This document shows, piece by piece, positions 1-5,639 of a DNA stretch of 5,757 nt. This stretch comes from JBBQHM01 sp038323965 (GTDB lineage: Bacteria > Verrucomicrobiota > Verrucomicrobiia > Chthoniobacterales > UBA10450): positions 1-5,757 of the forward strand of contig JBBQHM010000132.1 in NCBI GenBank assembly GCA_038323965.1, written 5' to 3'. Both the position numbers and the translations under genes were made by a program. Under the pieces are notes generated by a model, which saw only the letters and a list, made by a program, of their open reading frames with translations, did not search any database and was not told the DNA's origin. Each line of letters begins with the position of its first letter. Position 1 is the first letter of the stretch.

Positions 1-210
1 GAGCGCGCTCTCTGGGAAGATTACCAGAAAGCCTACGGGGCCGTGCTGGAAGCGTGTAACACCAACCTGGCTCGGTGGCACATTGTCCCGGCAGATCGCA
101 AATGGGCCCGGAATCTCTCTATGCTGGAGATCATCGTAAACACACTTGAGAAGATGAATCTGCAATATCCGACGCCGGCGTTCGATCCGAAAGCTATCGT
201 GATCGAATAA
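1..210 (+). CDS. PPK2-family polyphosphate kinase, C-terminal fragment
   Basis: This is an open frame from base 1 to a TAA at 208-210, giving 69 residues; the start lies outside the window. The fragment contains VPADRKWARNL (residues 29-39), followed by a helix like IIVNTLEKMNLQYPTP. This is the characteristic C-terminal signature of the PPK2 family, which transfers phosphate between polyphosphate and nucleotides in the cytoplasm. The Walker A and B motifs that would confirm activity are upstream and not visible, so the substrate class (ADP or AMP phosphorylation) cannot be judged. The next gene starts 40 bases downstream on the same strand with no terminator visible between them, so the two may be co-transcribed. 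Family assignment is by recognition of the conserved C-terminal motif. Confidence 0.88.
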   Translation, partial: ERALWEDYQKAYGAVLEACNTNLARWHIVPADRKWARNLSMLEIIVNTLEKMNLQYPTPAFDPKAIVIE

Positions 211-250
211 CGGAGTTGCTGAAGCTCTGCCGCCCGAACCATAAGTCGCC

Positions 251-1228
251 GTGACGCATCCACCGCTTCTACCTATTCTCGGGCCCCTGCAGCCAGGCCG
301 AAGAGCGCGACACGAGGTGAGCTTGCCGGGCGATCTGGTGAAGGATGAACTCCGACCGGTCATAACGATTACGGGCAATTCTCCCGGACCTGTGCTTTTC
401 GTCGGTGCGGGAGTCCACGGCGGTGAATATCCCTCAGTAGAAACGGTGATTCGGCTGAGCAAAACCGTCGATCCGGAAGCGTTATCCGGAACCCTGATCC
501 TGATGCCGGTGTTGAACCTGCCCGCATTTAAGCAACGCACAATGTTTGTGTGCCCGGTCGATGGAGTAAACCCTAACCGTGTGTTTCCGGGCGATCCGCG
601 AGGGACGTACAGCGAACAGATGACTCATGCGCTGATCAACGAGTTTGTGGTTCACGCGGATGCCTATCTCGATCTACATGGCGGAGATATTCCGGAGTCG
701 TTAGTTCCGTTTAGTATTTGCAGGGGAGGTAATGAAGAAGTCGATGTGAAGTCCAGGGAACTCGCGATGATATTCGGACTACCCTACGTCCTCGCGGTTA
801 GTCGGCCGATTCAACAGGCAAAGGGTTCGTCCAGTTACGTCGCGGCCGCTGCTCGAGGAATACCCGCTGTTCTCGCAGAAGCGGGAGGAGTTGGTCAACT
901 GCAGCAGGATGCGGTGGAATTACTGTTGGCTGGAGTAAGTCGTGTGATGGCACATCTCGGTATGATTAACAGCGCGGTATCTGCAGTCGCAGAGCCTATC
1001 GTTCTCACGAGTTTCGAGTGGGTTTACGCGAAGTATTCAGGGATGTTCTATCCGGGCGTCTCGGCCGGCGATTATGTGCAGGAAGGGAATGAGATAGGCA
1101 CAATAGGGTCTCTTTTTGGAGACACGCTCGAGACAGTCATATCGCCAGTCACCGGGCGTATCTTATTTCTGACCATCAACCCTTCAGTCCGTGAAAACGG
1201 ACTGTTGACGGGGATCGGCGTAGAATAG
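251..1228 (+). CDS. Succinylglutamate desuccinylase/aspartoacylase-family zinc hydrolase
   Basis: The 325-residue product fits the AstE/AspA branch of M14-like zinc carboxypeptidases, cytoplasmic enzymes that cleave an acyl or amide bond next to a carboxylate. The zinc site is visible: H56 and E59 in GAGVHGGEYPS, and H143 in YLDLHGGD. The substrate-binding segment NPNRVFPGD is at 107-115, and the likely catalytic glutamate is E210 in VLAEAGG. The C-terminal part (about 245-325) resembles the beta-rich domain of this family, with a biotinyl-lipoyl-like VSAGDYVQEGNEIGTI stretch. The start is GTG at 251; no clear ribosome binding site precedes it, and no in-frame ATG precedes the zinc motif. No arginine-succinyltransferase pathway genes are nearby, so true AstE function is not supported and the substrate is unknown. 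The gene follows the PPK2 fragment closely and ends 12 bases before the convergent channel gene. Confidence 0.87.
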   Translation: MTHPPLLPILGPLQPGRRARHEVSLPGDLVKDELRPVITITGNSPGPVLFVGAGVHGGEYPSVETVIRLSKTVDPEALSGTLILMPVLNLPAFKQRTMFVCPVDGVNPNRVFPGDPRGTYSEQMTHALINEFVVHADAYLDLHGGDIPESLVPFSICRGGNEEVDVKSRELAMIFGLPYVLAVSRPIQQAKGSSSYVAAAARGIPAVLAEAGGVGQLQQDAVELLLAGVSRVMAHLGMINSAVSAVAEPIVLTSFEWVYAKYSGMFYPGVSAGDYVQEGNEIGTIGSLFGDTLETVISPVTGRILFLTINPSVRENGLLTGIGVE

Positions 1229-1240
1229 AGCGAAAGTAAC

Positions 1241-2137
1241 TTAGCTCCGTTTCGAAACAGGCACTTCAGGACCAGGCTCGGTCTCATGCAGTCGACCGTA
1301 GTCCACCCGCCACTTTCCGCCTGGGAGCACGGTATAGACATCGACAAAGCGCTCACCGAAGCGAACCTCGTCCCAGGAATAACCGTGCTGGCTTTGCACA
1401 GATGCGGCCATCACCGTTTCCGTAGAGACCGTTGATGCGAGGAAGAAAGCGTCGGTAGCCTTCAGATCATCGGCAGTAAGACCGTGGAGAGGGCTCTTGT
1501 CGTCAATGACATGTCGGATCGTCAATGCAGCTGGAAAACTGATCATGTGCGCGGGATTCACTTGCAGGTCGTAGAAGCGACGGACTTCATCCCCTTCCAG
1601 CATGATTTCGTCCCGGGAAAAGATCATGCGAAAACGCGCTTCAACCATGCTGGTGTGCCGCATATTCGCTACGCGAAACATGAGCGCAGGCTTTCCGTTG
1701 AAGTTACCGATCAGAACATTACGACTAAACAGAATGCGCGCGGTCGGTCGCGAGAAACGCACGAAGATAAGACCCGTGATGACGGCGAGCCAGATCATGC
1801 CGACAAATATCTCAGCGGTAACGACGAGATGGCCGTAGACCGTGGCGGGATACATATGGCCGTAACCAACGGTAGCGAGAGTTTCGACACTGAAGAAGAA
1901 CGCCTGCGGAAAGGAGCCGGGCGTCATCTCGCCGATACAGGGACCCCCGAGAGAATAAGCTGCGGCAAAGATGAGGTTGATCGCGATATAGCCGCTAAGG
2001 ATGGCGAGTGCGAAGCGCGGCCAATTTAACGATAGGATCCAGTGATAACTATCGCGCCATTCGCGCCGAGCGGCATTAATCTTGAGAAATTCGACCCTGC
2101 CGCCCTGGACGGAAATCGGACGTGAACTCTTCTTCAT
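1241..2137 (-). CDS. KirBac-type inward-rectifier potassium channel
   Basis: The 298-residue product (from the ATG at 2137) has the full prokaryotic Kir layout. There is an amphipathic slide helix around 27-36 (WRDSYHWILS), TM1 about 42-61, a pore helix about 76-88 (FPQAFFFSVETLA), the potassium selectivity filter TVGYG at 89-93, and TM2 about 104-126. A linker with SRPTARILFS and the cytoplasmic immunoglobulin-like gating domain follow to about 285. The filter shows K+ selectivity; TM2 keeps the glutamate of the AEIFVGM segment seen in KirBac channels. The C-terminal segment FVDVYTVLPGGKW also matches the family. An in-frame ATG at 2203 would add 22 residues that look unlike any KirBac N-terminus. 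The inner start gives a length close to KirBac3.1 (about 295-300), so I prefer it, although neither start has a strong ribosome binding site. It acts as a tetramer in the inner membrane; the gate ligand is not predictable here. Confidence 0.93.
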   Translation of the reverse strand: MKKSSRPISVQGGRVEFLKINAARREWRDSYHWILSLNWPRFALAILSGYIAINLIFAAAYSLGGPCIGEMTPGSFPQAFFFSVETLATVGYGHMYPATVYGHLVVTAEIFVGMIWLAVITGLIFVRFSRPTARILFSRNVLIGNFNGKPALMFRVANMRHTSMVEARFRMIFSRDEIMLEGDEVRRFYDLQVNPAHMISFPAALTIRHVIDDKSPLHGLTADDLKATDAFFLASTVSTETVMAASVQSQHGYSWDEVRFGERFVDVYTVLPGGKWRVDYGRLHETEPGPEVPVSKRS

Positions 2138-2250
2138 GGCTTCATCGGAATTGCTGATGTTACGGCAGCAGTTCGTCAGGGAAAAGTCCCAATGCGCGAA
2201 CATCTCGTTTCACTTTCGGAATTGGTGCAAACGCGATAGCTTCAGTGCGT

Positions 2251-2760
2251 ATGAAACACATTCTTCTCGTCATCCTGCTGGGGTCGGTAGTTTTGAGCGC
2301 GACAGCGGCACCGCCTTCCGATGCATCAATCGATCAAATGATGCAGGCGATGCAGCTCGAGCAGCTCATTGGGCAGACGGTATCGCAGATGGATGTAGCT
2401 CTTAGGAGCGGAATTCAGGAGGGCCTTAAAGATTTAACCAAAGGCAAAGAGCCAACGGCTGCGCAACGCGAGGCGACTGAGAAATGTGCGGAAAAACTGA
2501 GTGCCGCCATGAAAGAGGAGCTAGCAATCTCAAAGACCAGGCAGCTCTATGTGCAGGCTTATCGGGACACCTTCACTCAGGAAGAGATAGATGGGATTAT
2601 CGCGTTTTATAATTCACCAGCGGGAAAAGCATTGGTAGAGAAGCTGCCTGTCGCAATGCAAAAGCCGGGCGCTCAAATGCAGGCGAAAATCGCGCCGCTG
2701 ATGAAGAAACTGGAAGCGATGCGCGTCGATTGCATGAAAGACATCGGCCAGCTGAAGTAG
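2251..2760 (+). CDS. Secreted DUF2059-domain protein
   Basis: The 169-residue product opens with a clear Sec signal peptide: MKHILLVILL, a hydrophobic core, then SATAA with likely cleavage near residue 20. The mature protein is almost entirely helical. Its C-terminal half (about 97-157) carries the DUF2059 pattern YVQAYRDTFTQEEIDGIIAF followed by YNSPAGKALVEKLP, with the typical F-T-x-E-E-I and FY-x-SP-x-G landmarks. The family is periplasmic and of unknown function. Two cysteines (C79, C161) flank the domain and could form a disulfide, an inference only. The ATG at 2251 is preferred over the in-frame GTG at 2245 because it starts exactly at the signal peptide. The gene is divergent from the potassium channel, with about 113 bases between the chosen starts, so a shared promoter region is likely. 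I see no functional link to its neighbours. Confidence 0.88.
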   Translation: MKHILLVILLGSVVLSATAAPPSDASIDQMMQAMQLEQLIGQTVSQMDVALRSGIQEGLKDLTKGKEPTAAQREATEKCAEKLSAAMKEELAISKTRQLYVQAYRDTFTQEEIDGIIAFYNSPAGKALVEKLPVAMQKPGAQMQAKIAPLMKKLEAMRVDCMKDIGQLK

Positions 2761-2825
2761 TTTCAGGCAGTAAGTTGACCTAGACAAAAAACCACGCGTA
2801 GCAGTTCGTCCCTTCGGCTTGGTCG

Positions 2826-2871
2826 GATGCATGGAATTCGCAAAAGTTTTGCCCACGCGAATTCATGCATC
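2826..2871. repeat. Long imperfect inverted repeat (hairpin) in the DUF2059-FAS1 gap
   Basis: The left arm GATGCATGGAATTCGC (2826-2841) pairs with the right arm GCGAATTCATGCATC (2857-2871). It is perfect over 15 pairs except for one bulged G in the left arm, and it encloses a 15-base loop. A second, overlapping 13-base palindrome GCAAAAGTTTTGC (2840-2852) competes with the base of the loop. No T-run follows on either strand, so it is not a standard intrinsic terminator. It lies 65 bases after the DUF2059 stop and about 108 bases before the FAS1 start. It may be a dispersed palindromic repeat, an operator, or a structured RNA leader; the sequence alone does not decide. Confidence 0.75.
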
Positions 2872-2979
2872 TCGGAGCACGCCGTTGCCGAAACGCTGTG
2901 CAAATACGATTCCGCGGGATTTAACCAAACCGGCAATTCCTGATCGGCTACCGCTGCGAATCGCGAACCAACTCATGTT

Positions 2980-3528
2980 ATGAATAGAAAATCGATTACC
3001 ATCGCGGCACTTACAGCTGCCGCAGCAGTAGCTTCAATCCTGGCAGCGGAAAACCCAATGGTCGGCGGTGCGCCGATGCTCGCTTCCAAGAACATCATCC
3101 AAAATGCAGTGAACTCGAAGGATCACACCACGCTGGTAGCCGCCGTAAAGGCCGCCGGGCTGGTCGAGACACTTTCGGGCAAGGGACCATTCACGGTGTT
3201 TGCGCCGACGAACGAAGCTTTCGGAAAGCTACCGGCCGGCACGGTCGATACCCTGGTGAAGCCAGAGAACAAGAAAACACTTACCGGGATTCTTACCTAC
3301 CACGTAGTTGCCGGAGAAATGACTGCGGCGAAGATCGTACAGGAGATCAAGGCGGGCGGCGGCACTGCGACATTCAAAACTGTGAATGGCGAGAAGCTGA
3401 CGGCAAAGCTAGCGGGCAGCAATGTTGAATTGACTGACGCAAAAGGCGGCACCGCGACGGTGACGATCGCTGACGTTATGCAATCGAACGGTGTGATCCA
3501 CGTGGTGGATTCCGTTTTGATGCCGTAG
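2980..3528 (+). CDS. Secreted fasciclin (FAS1) domain protein
   Basis: The 182-residue product has a Sec signal peptide (positively charged MNRK, an Ala-rich hydrophobic stretch to about residue 23) and then a single FAS1 domain (about 38-181). The family landmarks are visible: the H1 box FTVFAPTNEAF at 71-81, the YH motif in LTYHVVAGE (around 107-108), and the H2 box NGVIHVVDSVLMP at 170-182. FAS1 domains act outside the cytoplasm in adhesion or cell-surface interactions; no ligand is predictable. No lipobox cysteine or anchor is seen, so the protein is probably periplasmic or released. The length is normal for one-domain bacterial fasciclins of the MPT70 type. It starts at the only sensible ATG, without a clear ribosome binding site. 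A strong terminator follows, and a sigma/anti-sigma pair lies directly downstream, which suggests regulation by that pair. Confidence 0.95.
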   Translation: MNRKSITIAALTAAAAVASILAAENPMVGGAPMLASKNIIQNAVNSKDHTTLVAAVKAAGLVETLSGKGPFTVFAPTNEAFGKLPAGTVDTLVKPENKKTLTGILTYHVVAGEMTAAKIVQEIKAGGGTATFKTVNGEKLTAKLAGSNVELTDAKGGTATVTIADVMQSNGVIHVVDSVLMP

Positions 3529-3555
3529 GCGCAGATCAAATTTAGTTGTGTGGAG

Positions 3556-3586
3556 CGGGCCGCGTGAAAACGCGGCCCGTTTTTTT
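3556..3586 (+). terminator. Rho-independent terminator of the FAS1 gene
   Basis: A perfect 10-pair GC-rich stem CGGGCCGCGT / ACGCGGCCCG (3556-3565 with 3570-3579) is closed by a GAAA tetraloop and followed directly by seven T residues (3580-3586). It starts 28 bases after the FAS1 stop codon. It should end the FAS1 transcript and separate it from the sigma-factor operon, which begins 67 bases further on and therefore needs its own promoter in 3587-3653 or some read-through. Confidence 0.95.
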
Positions 3587-3653
3587 GGTTCGAAGGGTTA
3601 ACGCAGTTTGAAGTTGCACGATTTGCAGCGGGCGGTGAAGATGTGCCTCGCAC

Positions 3654-4247
3654 GTGGGGACCCTTTCGCAGACACCGCAACAGGCTGATGACTTCGCGCT
3701 ATTGACGCGCGTCGCACGTGGGGACGAAGCAGCCTTTAGCGACCTTTACGATAGACTAAGCGGACCTCTCTACTCGCTAGCCTTCAAGATGCTGGGTGAC
3801 GCGGGCGAAGCCCAGGACGCGCTGCAGGACATTTGCATCCAGCTATGGCGGCGCGCATCGGCTTATGATGCGAGCAAGAGCAGCGTATTTAGCTGGGCGG
3901 TACTGATCACCCGGGGACGTGTCATCGATCGCTTACGATCACGCTCACGTCGGCTACGCGTGGTCGCGGGCTCGACCGACGACGAGACGGCCATAGCAGA
4001 GCCGAGCGATGCATCCACTACGTCCACCGGGGCGGACAACGTAGCGAATAATGAACAAGCGGCGCGAGTGCGACAGGTCCTCGCTAAACTGCCAGGCGAT
4101 CAGCGAGAAGCTATCGAACTCGCTTTTTTTAGCGATCTCACTCACCAGGAAGTTGCCGAGCGCCTCCAGCAACCCCTCGGAACTATCAAAGCACGAATAC
4201 GCCGCGGCATGTTAAAGCTTCGAGAACACCTCCGCGTCCAGTCATGA
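3654..4247 (+). CDS. ECF RNA polymerase sigma factor, SigK-like
   Basis: The 197-residue product has two sigma-70 domains. Region 2 is about 28-99: it includes LYDRLSGPLYSLAFKMLGD, then the core-binding stretch DALQDICIQLWRRA at 55-68, then the -10 recognition part ending in VIDRLRSRSRR. Region 4 is about 138-190, with the helix-turn-helix DLTHQEVAERLQQPLGTIKA and RIRRGMLKLRE binding the -35 element. The two are joined by a 35-residue acidic, Ser/Thr-rich linker (100-134). There is no region 1 or 3, as in extracytoplasmic-function sigmas. The start is GTG at 3654; an ATG at 3641 is out of frame, and no good ribosome binding site is seen, so the exact start is uncertain by a few codons. The anti-sigma gene overlaps the stop by four bases, showing tight co-translation. 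The SigK-like call rests mainly on the RskA-type partner and the neighbouring FAS1 gene. Confidence 0.93.
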   Translation: MGTLSQTPQQADDFALLTRVARGDEAAFSDLYDRLSGPLYSLAFKMLGDAGEAQDALQDICIQLWRRASAYDASKSSVFSWAVLITRGRVIDRLRSRSRRLRVVAGSTDDETAIAEPSDASTTSTGADNVANNEQAARVRQVLAKLPGDQREAIELAFFSDLTHQEVAERLQQPLGTIKARIRRGMLKLREHLRVQS

Positions 4248-4969
4248 TCACCGACGAACAACAAGACAACGCAGCGCTTTATGTGCTCGATCAGCTCGAG
4301 GAAGCTGAGGTCTCGGCGTTTGAGACGGGGCTGTTGGAGAGTGCAGAATTGCGCGAGCTGGTGAGCGAGTTGCGGGAAGCCGCGGGCGATCTTGCTTTCG
4401 TCGCTCCAGCCGTGCAGCCGCCGATTGCTCTGAAGGCGAGAGTGATGGGGAGCATTAAAGCGGAACGCCGCGCGAACATTTCTCTCCCCGCCGAAAGCAC
4501 GGCCACGCGATCACTGGGTTGGATCCCGTGGGCCATCGCTGCGCTACTTTTTATTGGTGCCGGCATGTTAGCGGTTGATCGCGCCCGGCTGCAGCGCGAC
4601 CTCGTTACTGCGCGCGAACGCGATCCACTGGCGGAGACGACACTGGTTGCTCTCGCGCCGGCGGCGCCAGCGCCATTGGATGCGAAAGCAAGCGTGGCCT
4701 GGGAATCGAACTCGCAGAGTGGCGTCATCCAAATCAGCAACCTGCCAGCAGCGGGTTTAGGAAAAGATTATCAACTTTGGATAGTGGATGCCGACCACGC
4801 TGATCCGCTCAGCGCGGGAATTCTGCATGTGGATGCGAAAGGTGTGGCGCAAGTTCGCTTCAAGGCGAACGTCGCGGCCCGGCGCGTCAAGGCGTTCGCG
4901 GTCAGTGTGGAACGAGAAGGCGGCGTCCCGAAGAAGGAAGGGCCGATCATTCTTATCGGCACCGTTTAG
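4244..4969 (+). CDS. RskA-family membrane anti-sigma factor
   Basis: The 241-residue product has a cytoplasmic sigma-binding region (about 1-60, with ALYVLDQLEEAEVSAFE as in RskA N-termini), one membrane span at about 92-111 (GWIPWAIAALLFIGAGMLAV), and an extracytoplasmic RskA domain (about 130-241). That domain has the family landmarks YQLWIVD at 176-182 and AFAVSVEREGGVPKKEGPII at 217-236. In the known system RskA holds the sigma factor inactive at the membrane until regulated proteolysis frees it. Its ATG overlaps the sigma stop (ATGA at 4244-4247), so the two proteins are made together. It has no cysteine at all, so the HxxxCxxC zinc site of many anti-sigma domains is absent. The missing zinc site suggests sensing is not through zinc-thiol redox chemistry. 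Confidence 0.93.
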   Translation: MITDEQQDNAALYVLDQLEEAEVSAFETGLLESAELRELVSELREAAGDLAFVAPAVQPPIALKARVMGSIKAERRANISLPAESTATRSLGWIPWAIAALLFIGAGMLAVDRARLQRDLVTARERDPLAETTLVALAPAAPAPLDAKASVAWESNSQSGVIQISNLPAAGLGKDYQLWIVDADHADPLSAGILHVDAKGVAQVRFKANVAARRVKAFAVSVEREGGVPKKEGPIILIGTV

Positions 4970-5016
4970 GAGCGTTTTTGGCGCGGTAGTTGACGCAGCT
5001 GATACGCTGCCGACAA

Positions 5017-5583
5017 ATGGAATCGATTCCACCACCACCGCCGCCGCCCCCTTCGTCCGCTTCAGTTCCACCGCCGCCGCCAAATTCGCCGCCACCACCC
5101 CCGCGCCGTTCGGGTTGGTGGGCGCGAAACTGGAAGTGGTTTCTGCCGACAGGTTGCTTCTCGCTTCTCGCGCTTTGCCTTGGATTTGTCGCGCTAATCG
5201 TCGTGGTCGTGTTTGGCGCGATGAAATCGTCGGATGTCTACAAAGAGGCAATGCGTCGCGCGCAGAAAAACCCTGAAGTGATCGCGGCGCTGGGTGAGCC
5301 AATTCAAGATGGGATGTTCCTCAGCGGAAGTACTAAGGCTGAAGGTGCATCGGGCGAAGCGAACCTGTCGGTTCCAATTCATGGCCCGAAGGGTAAGGGA
5401 ACGCTCTATGTCGAAGCGCAGAAATCCTCCGGTAAATGGATTTACAATACCCTTGCGGTTGAAGTCGGGGGTTCGGGAAAGCGGATCGACCTATCCCCTA
5501 AATCTGCTACGGCCAAATCAAAACCGTCATCGGATGAGGATGCGACTGACGAAGCTACCGACGACGACAATTTATGGCAGTAG
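5017..5583 (+). CDS. Proline-rich single-span membrane protein, cytochrome oxidase assembly (Coa1) family
   Basis: The 188-residue product starts with a cytoplasmic proline-rich tail: runs of 8, 5 and 5 prolines at residues 5-12, 18-22 and 25-29. A basic and aromatic RRSGWWARNWKWF segment follows, then one membrane span (about 46-68). The outer domain (about 72-150) has the pattern KSSDVYKEAMRRAQKNPEVI, ALGEPIQDGMFLSGS, GEANLSVPIHGPKGKGTLYV and W141. This matches bacterial proteins grouped with the Coa1 family, whose eukaryotic member helps assemble cytochrome oxidase; in bacteria the role is unproven. The C-terminus is an acidic, Ser/Asp-rich tail (about 160-188). The start at the ATG at 5017 is chosen over a TTG at 4990, whose extra nine codons look unlike the family. 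It follows the anti-sigma gene by 47 bases with no terminator, so it may belong to the same transcript. Confidence 0.85.
   Translation: MESIPPPPPPPPSSASVPPPPPNSPPPPPRRSGWWARNWKWFLPTGCFSLLALCLGFVALIVVVVFGAMKSSDVYKEAMRRAQKNPEVIAALGEPIQDGMFLSGSTKAEGASGEANLSVPIHGPKGKGTLYVEAQKSSGKWIYNTLAVEVGGSGKRIDLSPKSATAKSKPSSDEDATDEATDDDNLWQ
5029..5103 (+). repeat. Low-complexity CCN tract coding for polyproline
   Basis: The stretch is built largely of CCA, CCG and CCC codons. It encodes three proline runs (8, 5 and 5 residues) split by short Ser/Ala/Val and Asn-Ser spacers, at the N-terminus of the Coa1-like protein. The synonymous codons are mixed, so it is not a pure trinucleotide repeat, but it could still vary in length by slippage. 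Such runs stall ribosomes unless elongation factor P is present. Confidence 0.9.
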
Positions 5584-5639
5584 TCTCCTGTCGTTGATTA
5601 GATTTAATCGGGTAACACAGTTCCCTAAACTAATAGTCT

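Noticed and set aside
1228..1254. Possible bidirectional terminator between the convergent hydrolase and channel genes
   Set aside because: Only a 5-pair CGAAA/TTTCG stem with a long loop and no T-run can be drawn, which is too weak to call.
1484..2029. 181-codon open frame on the + strand opposite the potassium channel
   Set aside because: It lies wholly antisense to a gene with an unmistakable K+ filter and full Kir domain. Its product is hydrophilic low-information sequence with no recognisable motif.
2775..2804. Sigma-70-like promoter TTGACC with 17-18 base spacing to TAGCAG
   Set aside because: The -35 box is reasonable but the -10 box matches the consensus poorly, and the hairpin and a long leader would lie between it and the FAS1 gene.
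4990..5018. TTGACG...ACAAAT promoter and a GCAGC/GCTGC hairpin just before the Coa1-like gene
   Set aside because: The -10 box matches only 3 of 6 positions and overlaps the start codon; the 5-pair hairpin is short enough to be chance.
4757..5302. 181-codon open frame on the minus strand across the anti-sigma and Coa1-like genes
   Set aside because: Both + strand genes have clear family landmarks; the minus-strand product is a composition shadow rich in Ala, Arg and Ser and includes the complement of the proline tract.
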